From NCBI RefSeq assembly GCF_001598695.1, contig NZ_BCZK01000010.1:124001-188000 (forward strand): a stretch of 64,000 bases of DNA. The letters run 5' to 3'. This document shows positions 32,698-41,991 of the stretch, piece after piece. Source of the stretch: Klebsiella oxytoca NBRC 105695. Lineage in GTDB: Bacteria; Pseudomonadota; Gammaproteobacteria; Enterobacterales; Enterobacteriaceae. The position numbers were made by a program, and so were the translations under genes. The notes beneath the pieces were generated by a model, which was not told where the DNA came from, ran no database searches, and saw only the letters and a program-made list of their open reading frames with translations. Position 1 is the stretch's first letter. The number at the start of each line of letters is the position of its first letter.

Positions 32698-34149
32698 TCA
32701 GCACAGCGGCTGAACGGCGGCGCGCATGCCGTCGCGCAGAATCGCATCCAGATCCTGCGTCACCTGCTCGACCAGGCCTGAAACTTTGCTCAGGTCCTGC
32801 TCCCAGTGGGATTCAACGGACAGTACGGCTTTTACCAGCTCGCCGGTGGTGATTTGCGCATCCCGATGCTGGGCCCATAGCGCCTTGTAGCGCTCCATCC
32901 ATTCAGCATCATCCTGAACCGGATAGCTCTCACCGTTACGTTCGCCGCGATAAAACGCGATCAGCGCTGCCAGTGCGAAGGTCAGGCGCGACGGGAGCTT
33001 GCCCTCTTTCTTCTGCGCCGCCAACAGCTGCGGCAGAATGCGGGTGCGATATTTGGTCATGCCATTAAGCGCGATAGACAACAGCTGATGCTTAATATAC
33101 GGGTTGCGGAAACGGCCGGTGACCGCACTGGCGAAGGACTCCAGCTCATCGCGCGGCAGGTCGAGAACAGGAATGATCTCCTGGTAAATCGCTTTCTCAA
33201 CGAAAGCGCAGATTTCCTTATCGTTCATCGCCTCGCCAACGGTATCGAGACCCGCCTGGAAGGCGACCGGCACCAGCGCGGTATGTGCGCCGTTAAGAAT
33301 CGCCACTTTACGCTCTTTATACGGCTTAATATCGTCCACGATCAGGACGTTAAGCGGCAGCTTATCCAGACGCAGCTCTGCGGCCAGGGACTTCGGCCCC
33401 TGAATAACAAACAGGTAGAAATGTTCAGCGGTATCGAGGAAACCATCTTTATACCCCAGCTGTTTTTCAATCTGCGCGGCTTCATCACGCGGATAGCCGG
33501 TCACGATACGGTCTACGAGTGTAGAACAGAAGGCGTTCGCCTCATCCAGCCAGGTGATAAACGCTTCCGGCAGCGCCCACTCCTGGGCATAGCGCAGCAC
33601 CAGTTCACGCAGCGCCTCGCCATTGTAATCAATCAGCTCGCAGGGAATGATCACCCAACCTTTATCCGCCGCGCCGGAGAAGTGGCTGTAGCGTTCAAAC
33701 AGCAGGCGAGTCAATTTTGCCGGATAGCTTACCGCTGGCGCATCGTCAAAACGGTCGCCGGCGTGGTAGCTGATCCCGGCCTCAGTGGTATTGGAAAACA
33801 CAAAGCGCATATCCGGATTATGCGCCAGACGCAGCAGCTCCTCATAATCGGCATAGGCGCTGATTTCACGATTTACCGATCGAATCAGACGCGCATCGCT
33901 CACCGCTTCGCCCTTCTCATTCAGGCCGCGAACAATCGTGGTATAGAGGCCGTCCTGGGTGCTGAGAGACGGCGGGAATGCGCTCTCAATCGGACGCACG
34001 ATCACCACGCCGGAATTCAGGTCGGTATGCTCGTTCAGCAGATCGATCTGCCAGTCGATAAACGCGCGCAGGAAGTTGCCTTCGCCAAACTGAATGATAC
34101 GTTCAGGGTACTGCGCGCCCGGGAAATCGCGACGGTTTAGTGTTTTCAC
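32698..34149 (-). CDS. uxaB: Tagaturonate reductase (altronate oxidoreductase)
   Basis: This NAD-dependent enzyme reduces D-tagaturonate to D-altronate in galacturonate degradation. I start at a GTG at 34149 ([20 protein letters not shown]), seven bases after GAGGGA. This gives 483 residues, exactly the length of E. coli UxaB; an in-frame ATG at 34197 would add 16 residues. The mannitol-dehydrogenase-family N-terminal domain ([16 protein letters not shown]) and the conserved catalytic stretch [13 protein letters not shown] are intact. An ExuR-like palindrome lies 39 bases upstream. Its position matches E. coli, between tam and dgcF. Confidence 0.95.
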   Translation of the reverse strand: MKTLNRRDFPGAQYPERIIQFGEGNFLRAFIDWQIDLLNEHTDLNSGVVIVRPIESAFPPSLSTQDGLYTTIVRGLNEKGEAVSDARLIRSVNREISAYADYEELLRLAHNPDMRFVFSNTTEAGISYHAGDRFDDAPAVSYPAKLTRLLFERYSHFSGAADKGWVIIPCELIDYNGEALRELVLRYAQEWALPEAFITWLDEANAFCSTLVDRIVTGYPRDEAAQIEKQLGYKDGFLDTAEHFYLFVIQGPKSLAAELRLDKLPLNVLIVDDIKPYKERKVAILNGAHTALVPVAFQAGLDTVGEAMNDKEICAFVEKAIYQEIIPVLDLPRDELESFASAVTGRFRNPYIKHQLLSIALNGMTKYRTRILPQLLAAQKKEGKLPSRLTFALAALIAFYRGERNGESYPVQDDAEWMERYKALWAQHRDAQITTGELVKAVLSVESHWEQDLSKVSGLVEQVTQDLDAILRDGMRAAVQPLC

Positions 34150-34187
34150 AATGGGTTCCCTCATAGAGTAGTCATACAACCTGAGTA

Positions 34188-34198
34188 ATTGGTCCAAT
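34188..34198. promoter_or_regulatory. ExuR/UxuR-like operator upstream of uxaB
   Basis: The palindrome ATTGG-T-CCAAT lies 39-49 bases before the GTG of uxaB. ExuR and UxuR of E. coli bind ATTGGT/ACCAAT-type half-sites and repress the hexuronate genes, including uxaB. Confidence 0.5.
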
Positions 34199-34292
34199 AA
34201 GTTATCAGGTTTTTAGCCAGGTGAAACCCCGTTTTGATCAAAGCTGTATGCAATATCAAATTTGTCGCCGAAATATTTCTCTCTGCACGACA

Positions 34293-34308
34293 AAACGGTG
34301 AACCGTTT
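34293..34308. promoter_or_regulatory. Perfect palindrome AAACGGT-GA-ACCGTTT
   Basis: A 16-bp perfect dyad about 145 bases upstream of uxaB. Its shape (AAAC...GTTT) is close to KdgR or LacI/GalR-type sites. It could be an activator or second repressor site for uxaB. Confidence 0.4.
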
Positions 34309-34374
34309 GTACAGCGCTTAGTCGGGCAATAGTCGGAGCGAGGACGTGGCCGGGTAACGCGGCGAGGGAGACAA

Positions 34375-34407
34375 GCCCCGGCGGCTTATCAACTCAGCTG
34401 CCGGGGC
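34375..34407. terminator. Hairpin downstream of GNAT gene
   Basis: Arms GCCCCGGC (34375-34382) and GCCGGGGC (34400-34407) flank a 17-base loop. It lies 35-67 bases after the stop of the leftward GNAT gene. The following minus-strand bases (TTGTCTCCC) are only partly T-rich. Confidence 0.5.
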
Positions 34408-34441
34408 GTGTGAATGAGGCAGGTTGCAGTATATGATGAGA

Positions 34442-34969
34442 TTACAAAAGTTTATAGAACAGCGATGTCGCCGTCAGTTCGCCGTCCGGCATCAGCGCAT
34501 AGCGGGGAATTTCCCCGGCCTTTTCCCAACCGCATTGCACGTAAAAATTCTCGGCTCCGCTGCCGGTCGCCGTATCCAGCACCAGAACGCTCTTGCCCTG
34601 CTCGCGCGCGATCGCTTCCAGCCTGGCCATCAGCGCATTCGCCAGACCCAGGCGACGCGCATTTTGGTGAACCAGAAGTTTAGCGACGTCGGCGCGGTGC
34701 GGTTGGTTTTCCGGCTGGTCGATAATGAGCTGCACCGTACCAACGAGCCGCTGCTGCTCATCCGCCGCGGCGATGACGACCCGCTCCCCGGCTGCCACGC
34801 TCTGCGCCATTCGCAGCCAGAACGCCGTCGCGGTTTCAGGGGCGAAAGGCAGCATAAAGCTCACCGAGGCCCCGCCGTTGACGCAGCTGACGAGGATATC
34901 GGTTAATTCAGGAAGATGTTCGAGAATATCGTCACGCGACAGCGTGCGCAGAGAAAAGGATGTGGTCAT
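34442..34969 (-). CDS. GNAT-family N-acetyltransferase
   Basis: A 175-residue acetyltransferase; start at the ATG at 34969 with AAGGAG seven bases upstream. Motif A reads ADVAKLLVHQNARRLGLANAL (key: R-R-x-G-x-A), and the C-terminal ALMPDGELTATSLFYKLL is that of the tabtoxin-resistance/PanM-like group. Substrate unknown. It sits alone between uxaB and dgcF, where E. coli has no such gene at this exact spot, so it is probably an accessory insertion. Confidence 0.85.
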   Translation of the reverse strand: MTTSFSLRTLSRDDILEHLPELTDILVSCVNGGASVSFMLPFAPETATAFWLRMAQSVAAGERVVIAAADEQQRLVGTVQLIIDQPENQPHRADVAKLLVHQNARRLGLANALMARLEAIAREQGKSVLVLDTATGSGAENFYVQCGWEKAGEIPRYALMPDGELTATSLFYKLL

Positions 34970-35060
34970 CGGTAACTCCTTGAAATTGACCACATCACTA
35001 TATTTTTTAACTTATATTTAACACAAGTGAATCTATCATCGTATTTTCTTATCGTAGGAT

Positions 35061-36473
35061 TCAGGCCATCTTTTGCGTAAAAATACGATTGCGCCCGGCA
35101 TTTTTCGCCTGAATCATATAATCGTCGGCAGCCATCAGCAGCTGGTTGAAGAGATCCGTAATTCTGGCGGCGCCAAGCGGCTGGCTCTCGAGCCCCATGC
35201 TGATGGTCAGCTGGATTTTGCTCTGACCCCAGGTGAAGGTTTGCGCTTCAATACCCTGGCGAATTTTTTCTGCCAGCAGCTGCGCTTCCTGACCGGATGA
35301 GGTCAGCGCTGCGACGGCAAACTCTTCCCCGCCGATACGCGCGACCATGCCCTCTTCTCCCACCAGCTGCCGCACCTGCTGCGCAAACTGGGCCAGCATA
35401 CAGTCGCCGCATTCATGTCCCCAGCGATCGTTGACCTGCTTGAAGCCGTCGATATCCAGCACCATCACCGTTAGCAGCGTATTTTCCGCGATCGGCTGGC
35501 GCTTCAGCGCTTCGCTTAACCCAGAGCGGGAATAGACCCGAGTCTGGAAGTCAAAGTCGGCACGCAGGGCCAGCTGTTTGACCAGATTGTTAATCGCCTC
35601 AACGCTGGAAGCGACGATAACGGGGCTTATCAGCATCGCAGCGATCCCCAGACGCGTCGAAAACAGCTGCCACGGCTGCATCCGGCTATCGGGCGAAAGG
35701 TGGATAAGCGAGTTCGCCACCAGCAGAATTTCGCTAATGCCGGTAATAAAGGTCAGCAGACAGGTCAGCGGCAGCGGGTAGCGAATAGCGCACCAGATCA
35801 GCGCCGGTAACGGGAAGGTGATGCTCCCGGCGCCGCCAACCGCTACGCCGAGCACAATCGACAGCACCAGCGCAATCGCCGGCAGCAGCTGGCGCAGGCG
35901 AAAACGCCCGAACGCCGAAGGGAGCGTGAGGGTCAAGATAAACGGCAGGATCAGCACGGCGGTTGAGAACTGTTCGCTAAACCAGTCCGCCAGCTGCGGG
36001 ATAAACGTTGCGCGCTCGACATCTACCGACCCCAACGCGCCCACGGCGGCGCAGAGCAGCGCCGCCAGCAGGCAGTAGCAAAACAGGCTAAGCGCGTTAA
36101 TCGGTCCCGGCATCGAGTCCGTCCGGCGCTTGTCCCATAAAATGAGCTGCGCCAGAGTGACAATAAAAACGAGATTGGAGAAGTTGATCAGGAAGGAGGC
36201 GAAGCCCATCCCCCAGCGCGAGGTTAAACCGTCATATACCAGCATGGCGGCAAAACAGATGGCGTAAAAATAACTGCGATTTAGCCAGATATAACGCGCA
36301 AAAATCCCCGCCATTACCGCATTCAGCGGCCAGAAAAACGACAGTTCTTGTACCAGACGCAGCATCGCGCCAAAGAAATGCAGGAGTAGCGTTAAAGTGA
36401 ACAACACCAGCGCATCACGCACGGGTTGTTCCTCACGAAACAGCGTGAATGACCGAATCGACAGTGGAGACAT
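35061..36473 (-). CDS. dgcF: Diguanylate cyclase with membrane sensor
   Basis: A 470-residue membrane protein that makes cyclic-di-GMP. Residues 1-290 form a MASE-type sensor with about eight membrane spans (SFFWPLNAVMAGIFARYIWL at 45-64). The C-terminal GGDEF domain has the active-site GGEEF (VARIGGEEFAV), the metal-binding DIDGFKQVNDRWGHECGD and a normal ending. The product-inhibition RxxD site before GGEEF is absent (VGEEGMVAR). Position and architecture fit E. coli DgcF (YneF). The allosteric signal is unknown. Confidence 0.9.
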   Translation of the reverse strand: MSPLSIRSFTLFREEQPVRDALVLFTLTLLLHFFGAMLRLVQELSFFWPLNAVMAGIFARYIWLNRSYFYAICFAAMLVYDGLTSRWGMGFASFLINFSNLVFIVTLAQLILWDKRRTDSMPGPINALSLFCYCLLAALLCAAVGALGSVDVERATFIPQLADWFSEQFSTAVLILPFILTLTLPSAFGRFRLRQLLPAIALVLSIVLGVAVGGAGSITFPLPALIWCAIRYPLPLTCLLTFITGISEILLVANSLIHLSPDSRMQPWQLFSTRLGIAAMLISPVIVASSVEAINNLVKQLALRADFDFQTRVYSRSGLSEALKRQPIAENTLLTVMVLDIDGFKQVNDRWGHECGDCMLAQFAQQVRQLVGEEGMVARIGGEEFAVAALTSSGQEAQLLAEKIRQGIEAQTFTWGQSKIQLTISMGLESQPLGAARITDLFNQLLMAADDYMIQAKNAGRNRIFTQKMA

Positions 36474-36580
36474 TCATGATTATCCGTCTAATTGTTTCAG
36501 GCAATTATTATGTTAATAATTAGTTAGCGGTTCATCATATCATGAGAATAATTATCAGGCATATACCGACGCCCGATGAA

Positions 36581-36955
36581 TTATGCTCTGCCGCGGTCCG
36601 GCGAGTTCATCTGGATCACCAGCCAGTGGTGAATCACCTGCACCACGTAGCGCTGTTCTGCCTCGCTGAGGCCCCGCCCCCGAGGGATAGCGTGCCACTT
36701 TTCCAGGCAGCCGCGACAGCAGGTCGCGGTGGCGTGCTGGGCGATGAATACCGGGTGTCCGCGCATCGGAGTCTGTTTGCCATCGTTAGGAATTTGCGCC
36801 GGAGCCAGGCGCCTGGCGATAAAATCCGCCGCGTGCTGGTCGATAACTTCCGCCCCCTTATCATAGCAATACTGCCGTTCCTTTACGCCGAGGCGAAAGC
36901 GGGAGCGAAAAGTGGAGCGCTGCAGGCGGGCGAACAGATTTTCTATGGGCACCAT
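36581..36955 (-). CDS. yneG: DUF4186 family protein
   Basis: A 124-residue cytoplasmic protein of the DUF4186 family (E. coli YneG, 119 residues). Conserved parts include FARLQRSTFRSRFRL, RLAPAQIPNDGKQTPMRGHP and HATATCCRGCL (key Cys and His residues), which suggest a metal or redox centre, though none is proven. The stop of glsB and this start share one base (TGATG), so the genes are translationally coupled as in E. coli. Function unknown. Confidence 0.88.
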   Translation of the reverse strand: MVPIENLFARLQRSTFRSRFRLGVKERQYCYDKGAEVIDQHAADFIARRLAPAQIPNDGKQTPMRGHPVFIAQHATATCCRGCLEKWHAIPRGRGLSEAEQRYVVQVIHHWLVIQMNSPDRGRA

Positions 36956-37881
36956 CAGAATACCGACCTCCCCAGTTTTTGCGTCAGTTTTTCCAGTAAA
37001 GCGATCCCGGCCAGCGAGTTCCCGGCGTCATCGAGCTCGGGGCTCCAGACCGCAATCGCCATCTCCTGCGGAACGATGGCCACAATCCCGCCGCCGACGC
37101 CGGATTTCGCCGGTAAACCGACGCGCCAGGCAAACTCACCGGCGTTCTGGTACATGCCGCTGGTCATCATCAAAGCGTTGACCTGCCGCGACTGAATCGG
37201 CGCGATAACCGGCGTCGCAAGATGCGGGGCGATACCCCGGTCGGCAAGGAACAGAAAGGTACGCGCCAGCTCTACGCAGCTCATCTCCAGCGAACAGTAG
37301 TGAAAATAGTTTTGCAGTACCGTGGCAACATCGTTGTGAAAGTTGCCGAAGGATTTCATTAGCCAGGCAATGGCGGCATTACGCGCCGAATGATCGAACT
37401 CCGAGCGGGCGACCACCGGATCGTAGGCAATATCGCTCACCCCGCTCAGGCGCCGCACGATTTCCAGCATCCGCTGACGGGGCGCGCTAAGACGGCTTTG
37501 CAGCATATCGCAGACCACCAGCGCCCCGGCGTTAATAAACGGGTTACGCGGTTTGCCTTGCTCAATTTCCAGCTGCAACAGCGAATTAAAAGGCTGGCCG
37601 GAGGGATCTTTACCCACCCGCTGCCAGATCTCCTCTTCCTGATAGTGGTTCATCGCCACCACCAGACTGAGGACTTTGGAGATAGATTGAATCGAGAAAC
37701 GCTCGTGGGCGTCACCGGCGCTGTAGTGCTGACCGTCCACCGTACAGATTGCCACGCCGAGCTTATCGCCGCTGACCCTGGCCAGGGCAGGAATATAGTC
37801 CGCCACTTTACCGCGGCCAATCAGCGGCCTGACTTCAGCCAGAATGGCATCGAGCATTGCGTTATTAATTACCGTCGCCAC
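36955..37881 (-). CDS. glsB: Glutaminase
   Basis: A 308-residue serine-dependent glutaminase (glutamine to glutamate plus ammonia), beta-lactamase-like fold. The catalytic S-x-x-K is SIQSISK (Ser then Lys, about residues 66-69), followed by [24 protein letters not shown] and [12 protein letters not shown], all typical. Length is that of E. coli GlsB (308). It is transcribed with yneG downstream; sad lies upstream, separated by about 200 bases with a REP-like element. Active at neutral pH in E. coli. Confidence 0.95.
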   Translation of the reverse strand: MATVINNAMLDAILAEVRPLIGRGKVADYIPALARVSGDKLGVAICTVDGQHYSAGDAHERFSIQSISKVLSLVVAMNHYQEEEIWQRVGKDPSGQPFNSLLQLEIEQGKPRNPFINAGALVVCDMLQSRLSAPRQRMLEIVRRLSGVSDIAYDPVVARSEFDHSARNAAIAWLMKSFGNFHNDVATVLQNYFHYCSLEMSCVELARTFLFLADRGIAPHLATPVIAPIQSRQVNALMMTSGMYQNAGEFAWRVGLPAKSGVGGGIVAIVPQEMAIAVWSPELDDAGNSLAGIALLEKLTQKLGRSVF

Positions 37882-38036
37882 GCGCGGCTCCTTGCCAACA
37901 TCAAAATTCGGGCGGTAATTATAGGCGCAGCTGGCGCGAAGAAACAGCCTCTTTGTTGCTCCTGCATCGCCAGGGTGAAGGGTCGCTCGTCAGCGGGGCC
38001 TGTCAGGGCGACCAAACCGGCAAATCGCACGAATCG

Positions 38037-38070
38037 GTAGCCCGGGTCAGGCGTTAGCCGCAACCCGGCG
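38037..38070. repeat. REP-like element between glsB and sad
   Basis: GGTAGCCCGGGTCAGGCG... through CAACCCGGC is a hairpin-forming GC-rich unit with the GTAGCCCGG core seen in the BIME at 59.2 kb. It sits just 3' of sad, the usual place for REP sequences. Confidence 0.6.
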
Positions 38071-38083
38071 ATTTTTCCGCAGT

Positions 38084-39469
38084 CTAGCGGCGATCTCTCC
38101 AGACGGTCTGCACGTTGCAGAATTCATGCAGACCAAAATGGGAGAGCTCGCGGCCAAATCCGCTTTTCTTCACGCCGCCGAACGCCACGCGGGCATCGCT
38201 GGCGCAGTAGCCGTTAATAAACACGCCGCCGCACTCCAGCTCATCGGCAAAGCGTTGGGCCTGTGCTTCGCTGGTGGTATATACCGTTGCAGAAAGGCCA
38301 AACTCGCTATCGTTCGCCAGCGCCAGCGCGTGGTCGGCATCGCGAGCTTCGGTAATTGTCGCCACCGGGCCAAACAGCTCCTGGCGGAAGCCGGTCATCT
38401 CAGCGGTGACGTTGCCCAGCACCGTCGGCGCATAGTAGTTGCCCGCGCCGGCGATTTTTTCCGCGCCCAGCAGCAGGGTCGCTCCTTCTTTTAAGGTCGC
38501 GCGCACCTGCTCATGCAGCTCATCGCGCAGATCGAAACGCGCCATCGGCCCGATGTAGTTTTGTTCATCGCGCGGATCGCCCATTTTGAGCGCGGCGACG
38601 GCGGCGACAAATTTCTGCGTAAAGGCCTCGGCAATGCCCGCCTCGACGATAAAACGCTTCGCCGCGGCGCAGACCTGCCCGGTGTTCTGGTAGCGGCCGA
38701 TCACCGCCGCTTTCACCGCCTCGTCGAGGTCGGCATCGTTGAGCACGATAAACGGATCCGAACCGCCCAGCTCCAGGACGCATTTTTTCAACGCCGCGCC
38801 GGCCTGCGCGCCAATCGCCTTCCCGGCCCGCACGCTGCCGGTAACGGTCACCGCGGCGATACGCGAATCGTTGATCATCTGCGAAACGCTATCGTTGGTG
38901 GCATTCACCCAGCCAAACACCCCGGCCGGAACGCCGGCTGCGGCAAAGATTTCACCGATCATCGCCGCGCTTCCCAGTACGTTTGGCGCATGCTTAAGCA
39001 GATAGCTGTTGCCCGCCAGCAGAATCGGTACCGCGCCGCGCAGCACCTGCCACACCGGGAAATTCCACGGCATGATGGCGAGGATAGCGCCCATCGGCCG
39101 GTACTCAATGACCGCTTTATTATCTTCAACCAGCGTCGCTTCGGTTTTGAGCATCGCCGGTCCGTGCTCGGCATACCAGTCGCAGAGATTTGCCGATTTC
39201 GCGACTTCCCCGCGCGCCTGAGCGATCGGTTTTCCCATCTCCAGGCTAATCATTTGCGCCAGCGCTTCGCCGCGCGCGCGCATCGCGTTACCGATATGAC
39301 GCAGCGCTGCCGCGCGTTCCGCAACGCTAACGTTGCGCCACTGACGATAAGCTTGTTCCGCAAGGGCAACGGCCGAATCGACTTCTTGCTCGCTCGCCCA
39401 GGGCAGAGACGATATGGTTTCACCTGTGGTCGGGTTCACGGAAACCGCATGAGTGGCAGATACATTCAT
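38084..39469 (-). CDS. sad: Succinate semialdehyde dehydrogenase (NAD)
   Basis: A 461-residue aldehyde dehydrogenase, matching E. coli Sad/YneI (462). The catalytic residues are visible as the Glu in LELGGSDPF and the Cys in NTGQVCAAAKRF; the NAD-binding TVTGSVRAGKA precedes them. It oxidises succinate semialdehyde from putrescine and GABA breakdown to succinate. The divergent ptrR (yneJ) regulator and the downstream glsB agree with E. coli synteny. Confidence 0.94.
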   Translation of the reverse strand: MNVSATHAVSVNPTTGETISSLPWASEQEVDSAVALAEQAYRQWRNVSVAERAAALRHIGNAMRARGEALAQMISLEMGKPIAQARGEVAKSANLCDWYAEHGPAMLKTEATLVEDNKAVIEYRPMGAILAIMPWNFPVWQVLRGAVPILLAGNSYLLKHAPNVLGSAAMIGEIFAAAGVPAGVFGWVNATNDSVSQMINDSRIAAVTVTGSVRAGKAIGAQAGAALKKCVLELGGSDPFIVLNDADLDEAVKAAVIGRYQNTGQVCAAAKRFIVEAGIAEAFTQKFVAAVAALKMGDPRDEQNYIGPMARFDLRDELHEQVRATLKEGATLLLGAEKIAGAGNYYAPTVLGNVTAEMTGFRQELFGPVATITEARDADHALALANDSEFGLSATVYTTSEAQAQRFADELECGGVFINGYCASDARVAFGGVKKSGFGRELSHFGLHEFCNVQTVWRDRR

Positions 39470-39523
39470 CGTTAATCTCTCTGTGTTGATTGCGAAGTGA
39501 CCTTATTCTGGCTTACCCTACCC

Positions 39524-39538
39524 TTCATTAAAAATGAA
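39524..39538. promoter_or_regulatory. Putative PtrR site between sad and ptrR
   Basis: TTCAT-N5-ATGAA is a LysR-type dyad (T-N11-A form) in the 105-base gap between the divergent genes. It is 37-51 bases upstream of ptrR and 55-69 upstream of sad. Confidence 0.45.
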
Positions 39539-39574
39539 TAATATTAAGCAACCTGTTCACAAAAGAAGAATGCC

Positions 39575-40453
39575 ATGGACCTGACCCAGCTTGAAATGTT
39601 TAACGCCGTCGCCAGCACCGGCAGCATTACCCAGGCCGCGCAGAAGGTGCATCGCGTGCCGTCGAACCTGACCACGCGCATTCGCCAGCTGGAGGCGGAT
39701 CTCGGCGTAGAGTTGTTTATTCGCGAAAACCAGCGTCTGCGCCTGTCGCCCGCCGGGCATAGCTTTTTACGCTATAGCCAGCAGATCCTCGCCCTGGTAG
39801 ATGAGGCGAGAATGGTGGTCGCCGGAGATGAACCTCAGGGGCTGTTTTCCCTCGGCTCGCTGGAAAGTACCGCCGCCGTGCGCATTTCACCAACCCTGGC
39901 GCACTTTAATCAACGTTACCCCAAAATTCATCTGGCCCTCTCCACCGGCCCTTCCGGCACTATGATCGACGGCGTCCTGGAGGGAAACCTGAGCGCGGCG
40001 TTTGTTGACGGCCCGCTGGTGCATCCGGGGCTTGAGGGGTTACCGGTATTTCCCGAAGAGATGATGATCGTCGCGCCCTTTGGCCACCCGCCCATTGCGC
40101 GCGCCAGTGAAGTGAATGGCGCCAGCGTCTATGCTTTTCGCGCCAACTGCTCCTACCGCCGCCATTTTGAAAGCTGGTTTCATGCCGATCGCGCCACGCC
40201 GGGACGCATCCATGAAATGGAGTCCTACCACGGGATGCTGGCTTGCGTCATTGCCGGCGCCGGTCTGGCGCTGATCCCACGCAGTATGCTGGAGAGCATG
40301 CCGGGCCATCAGCAGGTTTCTGCCTGGCCGCTGGCGGAAGAGTGGCGCTGGCTGACCACCTGGCTGGTCTGGCGGCGGGGGGCGAAAACCCGTCAGCTCG
40401 ACGCGTTTATAGCGCTGCTGAACGAAGATCGGCAAGCAGCATCTTCTCCATAA
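39575..40453 (+). CDS. ptrR: LysR-family regulator PtrR (YneJ)
   Basis: A 292-residue LysR regulator, the length of E. coli YneJ/PtrR (293). The winged HTH spans residues 1-60 ([21 protein letters not shown]), with an effector-binding domain after it. It is divergent from sad, which it is known to control in E. coli as part of putrescine catabolism. Its 3' end overlaps the convergent GNAT gene by 47 bases. This gene marks the left border of the accessory block before sotB. Confidence 0.9.
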   Translation: MDLTQLEMFNAVASTGSITQAAQKVHRVPSNLTTRIRQLEADLGVELFIRENQRLRLSPAGHSFLRYSQQILALVDEARMVVAGDEPQGLFSLGSLESTAAVRISPTLAHFNQRYPKIHLALSTGPSGTMIDGVLEGNLSAAFVDGPLVHPGLEGLPVFPEEMMIVAPFGHPPIARASEVNGASVYAFRANCSYRRHFESWFHADRATPGRIHEMESYHGMLACVIAGAGLALIPRSMLESMPGHQQVSAWPLAEEWRWLTTWLVWRRGAKTRQLDAFIALLNEDRQAASSP

Positions 40454-40889
40454 AGATGCTTAACGGATCCGGCTGATACGGCGCAAAGGCGCTGCGGGTC
40501 TGGTAGCCATTGCGCGTATATAACGCAACGGCGGCGTGCTGATGGATGCCCGTTTCCAGGCGCACGGTATGGCATTCGCGATTTATCGCCTCTTCCTCCA
40601 GCGCGGCCAGCAGTCGTTCTCCCAGCTGCTGCCCGCGATGGGCCGGGTGAATAAACACCCTTTTCATCTCGCCAACCCCCTCTTCGCCGAGCACGATCGC
40701 CCCGCAGCCGACGGCGTGGCGCTGCGTATCGCGAATAAGAAGCGCAATAACCGACTCCGCCGGTAACGCGCTCAGGTCGATCAAATGGTTGCTCTCCGCC
40801 GGATAGAGCGTCTGCTGATACGCGTCCAGTTCGGCAATTAAGGCCATCAGATCCGGGTGGTTTTGCGGGGTTGGGGTGATTGTGTACAT
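40407..40889 (-). CDS. GNAT-family N-acetyltransferase
   Basis: A 160-residue acetyltransferase. Start at the ATG at 40889 (MYTITPTPQ), with GGAG eight bases upstream; 18 more codons upstream are open. Motif A is [20 protein letters not shown] (R-G-x-x-L-G), preceded by VGCGAIVL. The C-terminal part, [17 protein letters not shown], is typical. It overlaps the end of ptrR. Substrate unknown. Confidence 0.87.
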   Translation of the reverse strand: MYTITPTPQNHPDLMALIAELDAYQQTLYPAESNHLIDLSALPAESVIALLIRDTQRHAVGCGAIVLGEEGVGEMKRVFIHPAHRGQQLGERLLAALEEEAINRECHTVRLETGIHQHAAVALYTRNGYQTRSAFAPYQPDPLSIFMEKMLLADLRSAAL

Positions 40890-41033
40890 AGAGAAGCTCC
40901 TTTTTGACCATACTTTAGCGCGGAGCGTCTCGCAGGCGGCCATAGCATTAACTTATCGCTTCACACCTCGCTTGCGCTTCCCCCTAAAGTGGCAGTAATT
41001 TTGCGTCATGACGACATTTATCAGGAACAAACC

Positions 41034-41978
41034 ATGAATACCAAAGCGCGCAAGGTCATGATTATCGGGGCAGGCAACGTCGGCGCCTCTGCGGCCTATG
41101 CCCTGTTGAATCAGAATATTTGCGAGGAGTTAATCCTCGTGGACCTGAATAAAGCCCGCGCCGAAGCGCACGCCCAGGACCTGAGCGATGCGGCGGCCTA
41201 CATGCCGGGGATGATGACGATTTCCTCGCGGGAAGCCAGCGACTGCGCCGATGTTGATATTGCGGTGCTCACCGTTTCCGGCGGTGCGCTCAAACCGGGC
41301 CAGACTCGACTGGACGAACTGACCAACACGGCGACAATTGTAAAAAGCCTCATTCCGCAAATGATGAGCGGCGGTTTCAACGGTATTTTTTTGATTGCCA
41401 CCAACCCCTGCGACATCATCACCTGGCAGGTATGGCGGCTTTCAGGTCTGCCGCGCAGCCAGGTGCTGGGTACCGGCGTCTGGCTGGATACCACGCGCCT
41501 GCGCAGAGTGCTGGCTCAGGAGCTGGATATCGGCGCGCAGAGCATCGACGCCTTTATTCTCGGCGAGCATGGCGACACCCAGTTTCCGGTCTGGTCGCAC
41601 TCAGCGGTTTACGGCGCCGCCATCGGCGATGTGTACCAAAAGCATACTGGTCAAATTCTCGACCGGGAGCGGATTGCGGAAAAGGTGCGCAGGCTGGGAT
41701 TTGAAATTTACGCCGGTAAAGGCTGCACCGAATACGGCGTCGCCGGGACTATCGCCGAAATCTGCCGCCATATTTTCACCGGCAGCCATCGTGCGCTGGC
41801 GGTATCGTGCATTCTGGATGGCGAATACGGCATCACCGGCGCGGCGGCAGGCGTACCCGCGGTGCTTACCCAAAGCGGCGTACAGCAGATCATTGAGCTG
41901 CAGCTGGCCGATGATGAAGCAGAGAAGTTCCGCCGCTCTGTGGAAGTGATTAAAGCCAATATCGCCCGCCTACCGTAA
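41034..41978 (+). CDS. L-lactate/malate dehydrogenase-family 2-hydroxyacid dehydrogenase
   Basis: A 314-residue NAD-dependent L-2-hydroxyacid dehydrogenase. NAD binds at IIGAGNVGASAAY (residues 10-22), and the catalytic His is in GEHGDTQFPVWSH; the substrate-anchoring Arg is in DTTRLRR. In the specificity loop the key position before KPG is Leu (GGALKPGQTRLDEL), where lactate dehydrogenase has Gln and malate dehydrogenase Arg. This suggests a bulkier or more apolar 2-oxo acid, for example as in 2-hydroxyisocaproate dehydrogenase (inference). Start at the ATG at 41034, with AGGA upstream. It stands alone on its strand before the dtnK cluster. Confidence 0.8.
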   Translation: MNTKARKVMIIGAGNVGASAAYALLNQNICEELILVDLNKARAEAHAQDLSDAAAYMPGMMTISSREASDCADVDIAVLTVSGGALKPGQTRLDELTNTATIVKSLIPQMMSGGFNGIFLIATNPCDIITWQVWRLSGLPRSQVLGTGVWLDTTRLRRVLAQELDIGAQSIDAFILGEHGDTQFPVWSHSAVYGAAIGDVYQKHTGQILDRERIAEKVRRLGFEIYAGKGCTEYGVAGTIAEICRHIFTGSHRALAVSCILDGEYGITGAAAGVPAVLTQSGVQQIIELQLADDEAEKFRRSVEVIKANIARLP

Positions 41979-41991
41979 CCCGCTTTCCCGG

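Noticed and set aside
33088..34140. 350-codon open frame antisense to uxaB
   Set aside because: It mirrors uxaB codon structure, has no ribosome site and no protein-family features; long antisense frames are common in GC-rich coding DNA.
38513..39475. 320-codon open frame antisense to sad
   Set aside because: Same reason: a shadow of the conserved aldehyde dehydrogenase gene with Arg/His-rich nonsense composition.
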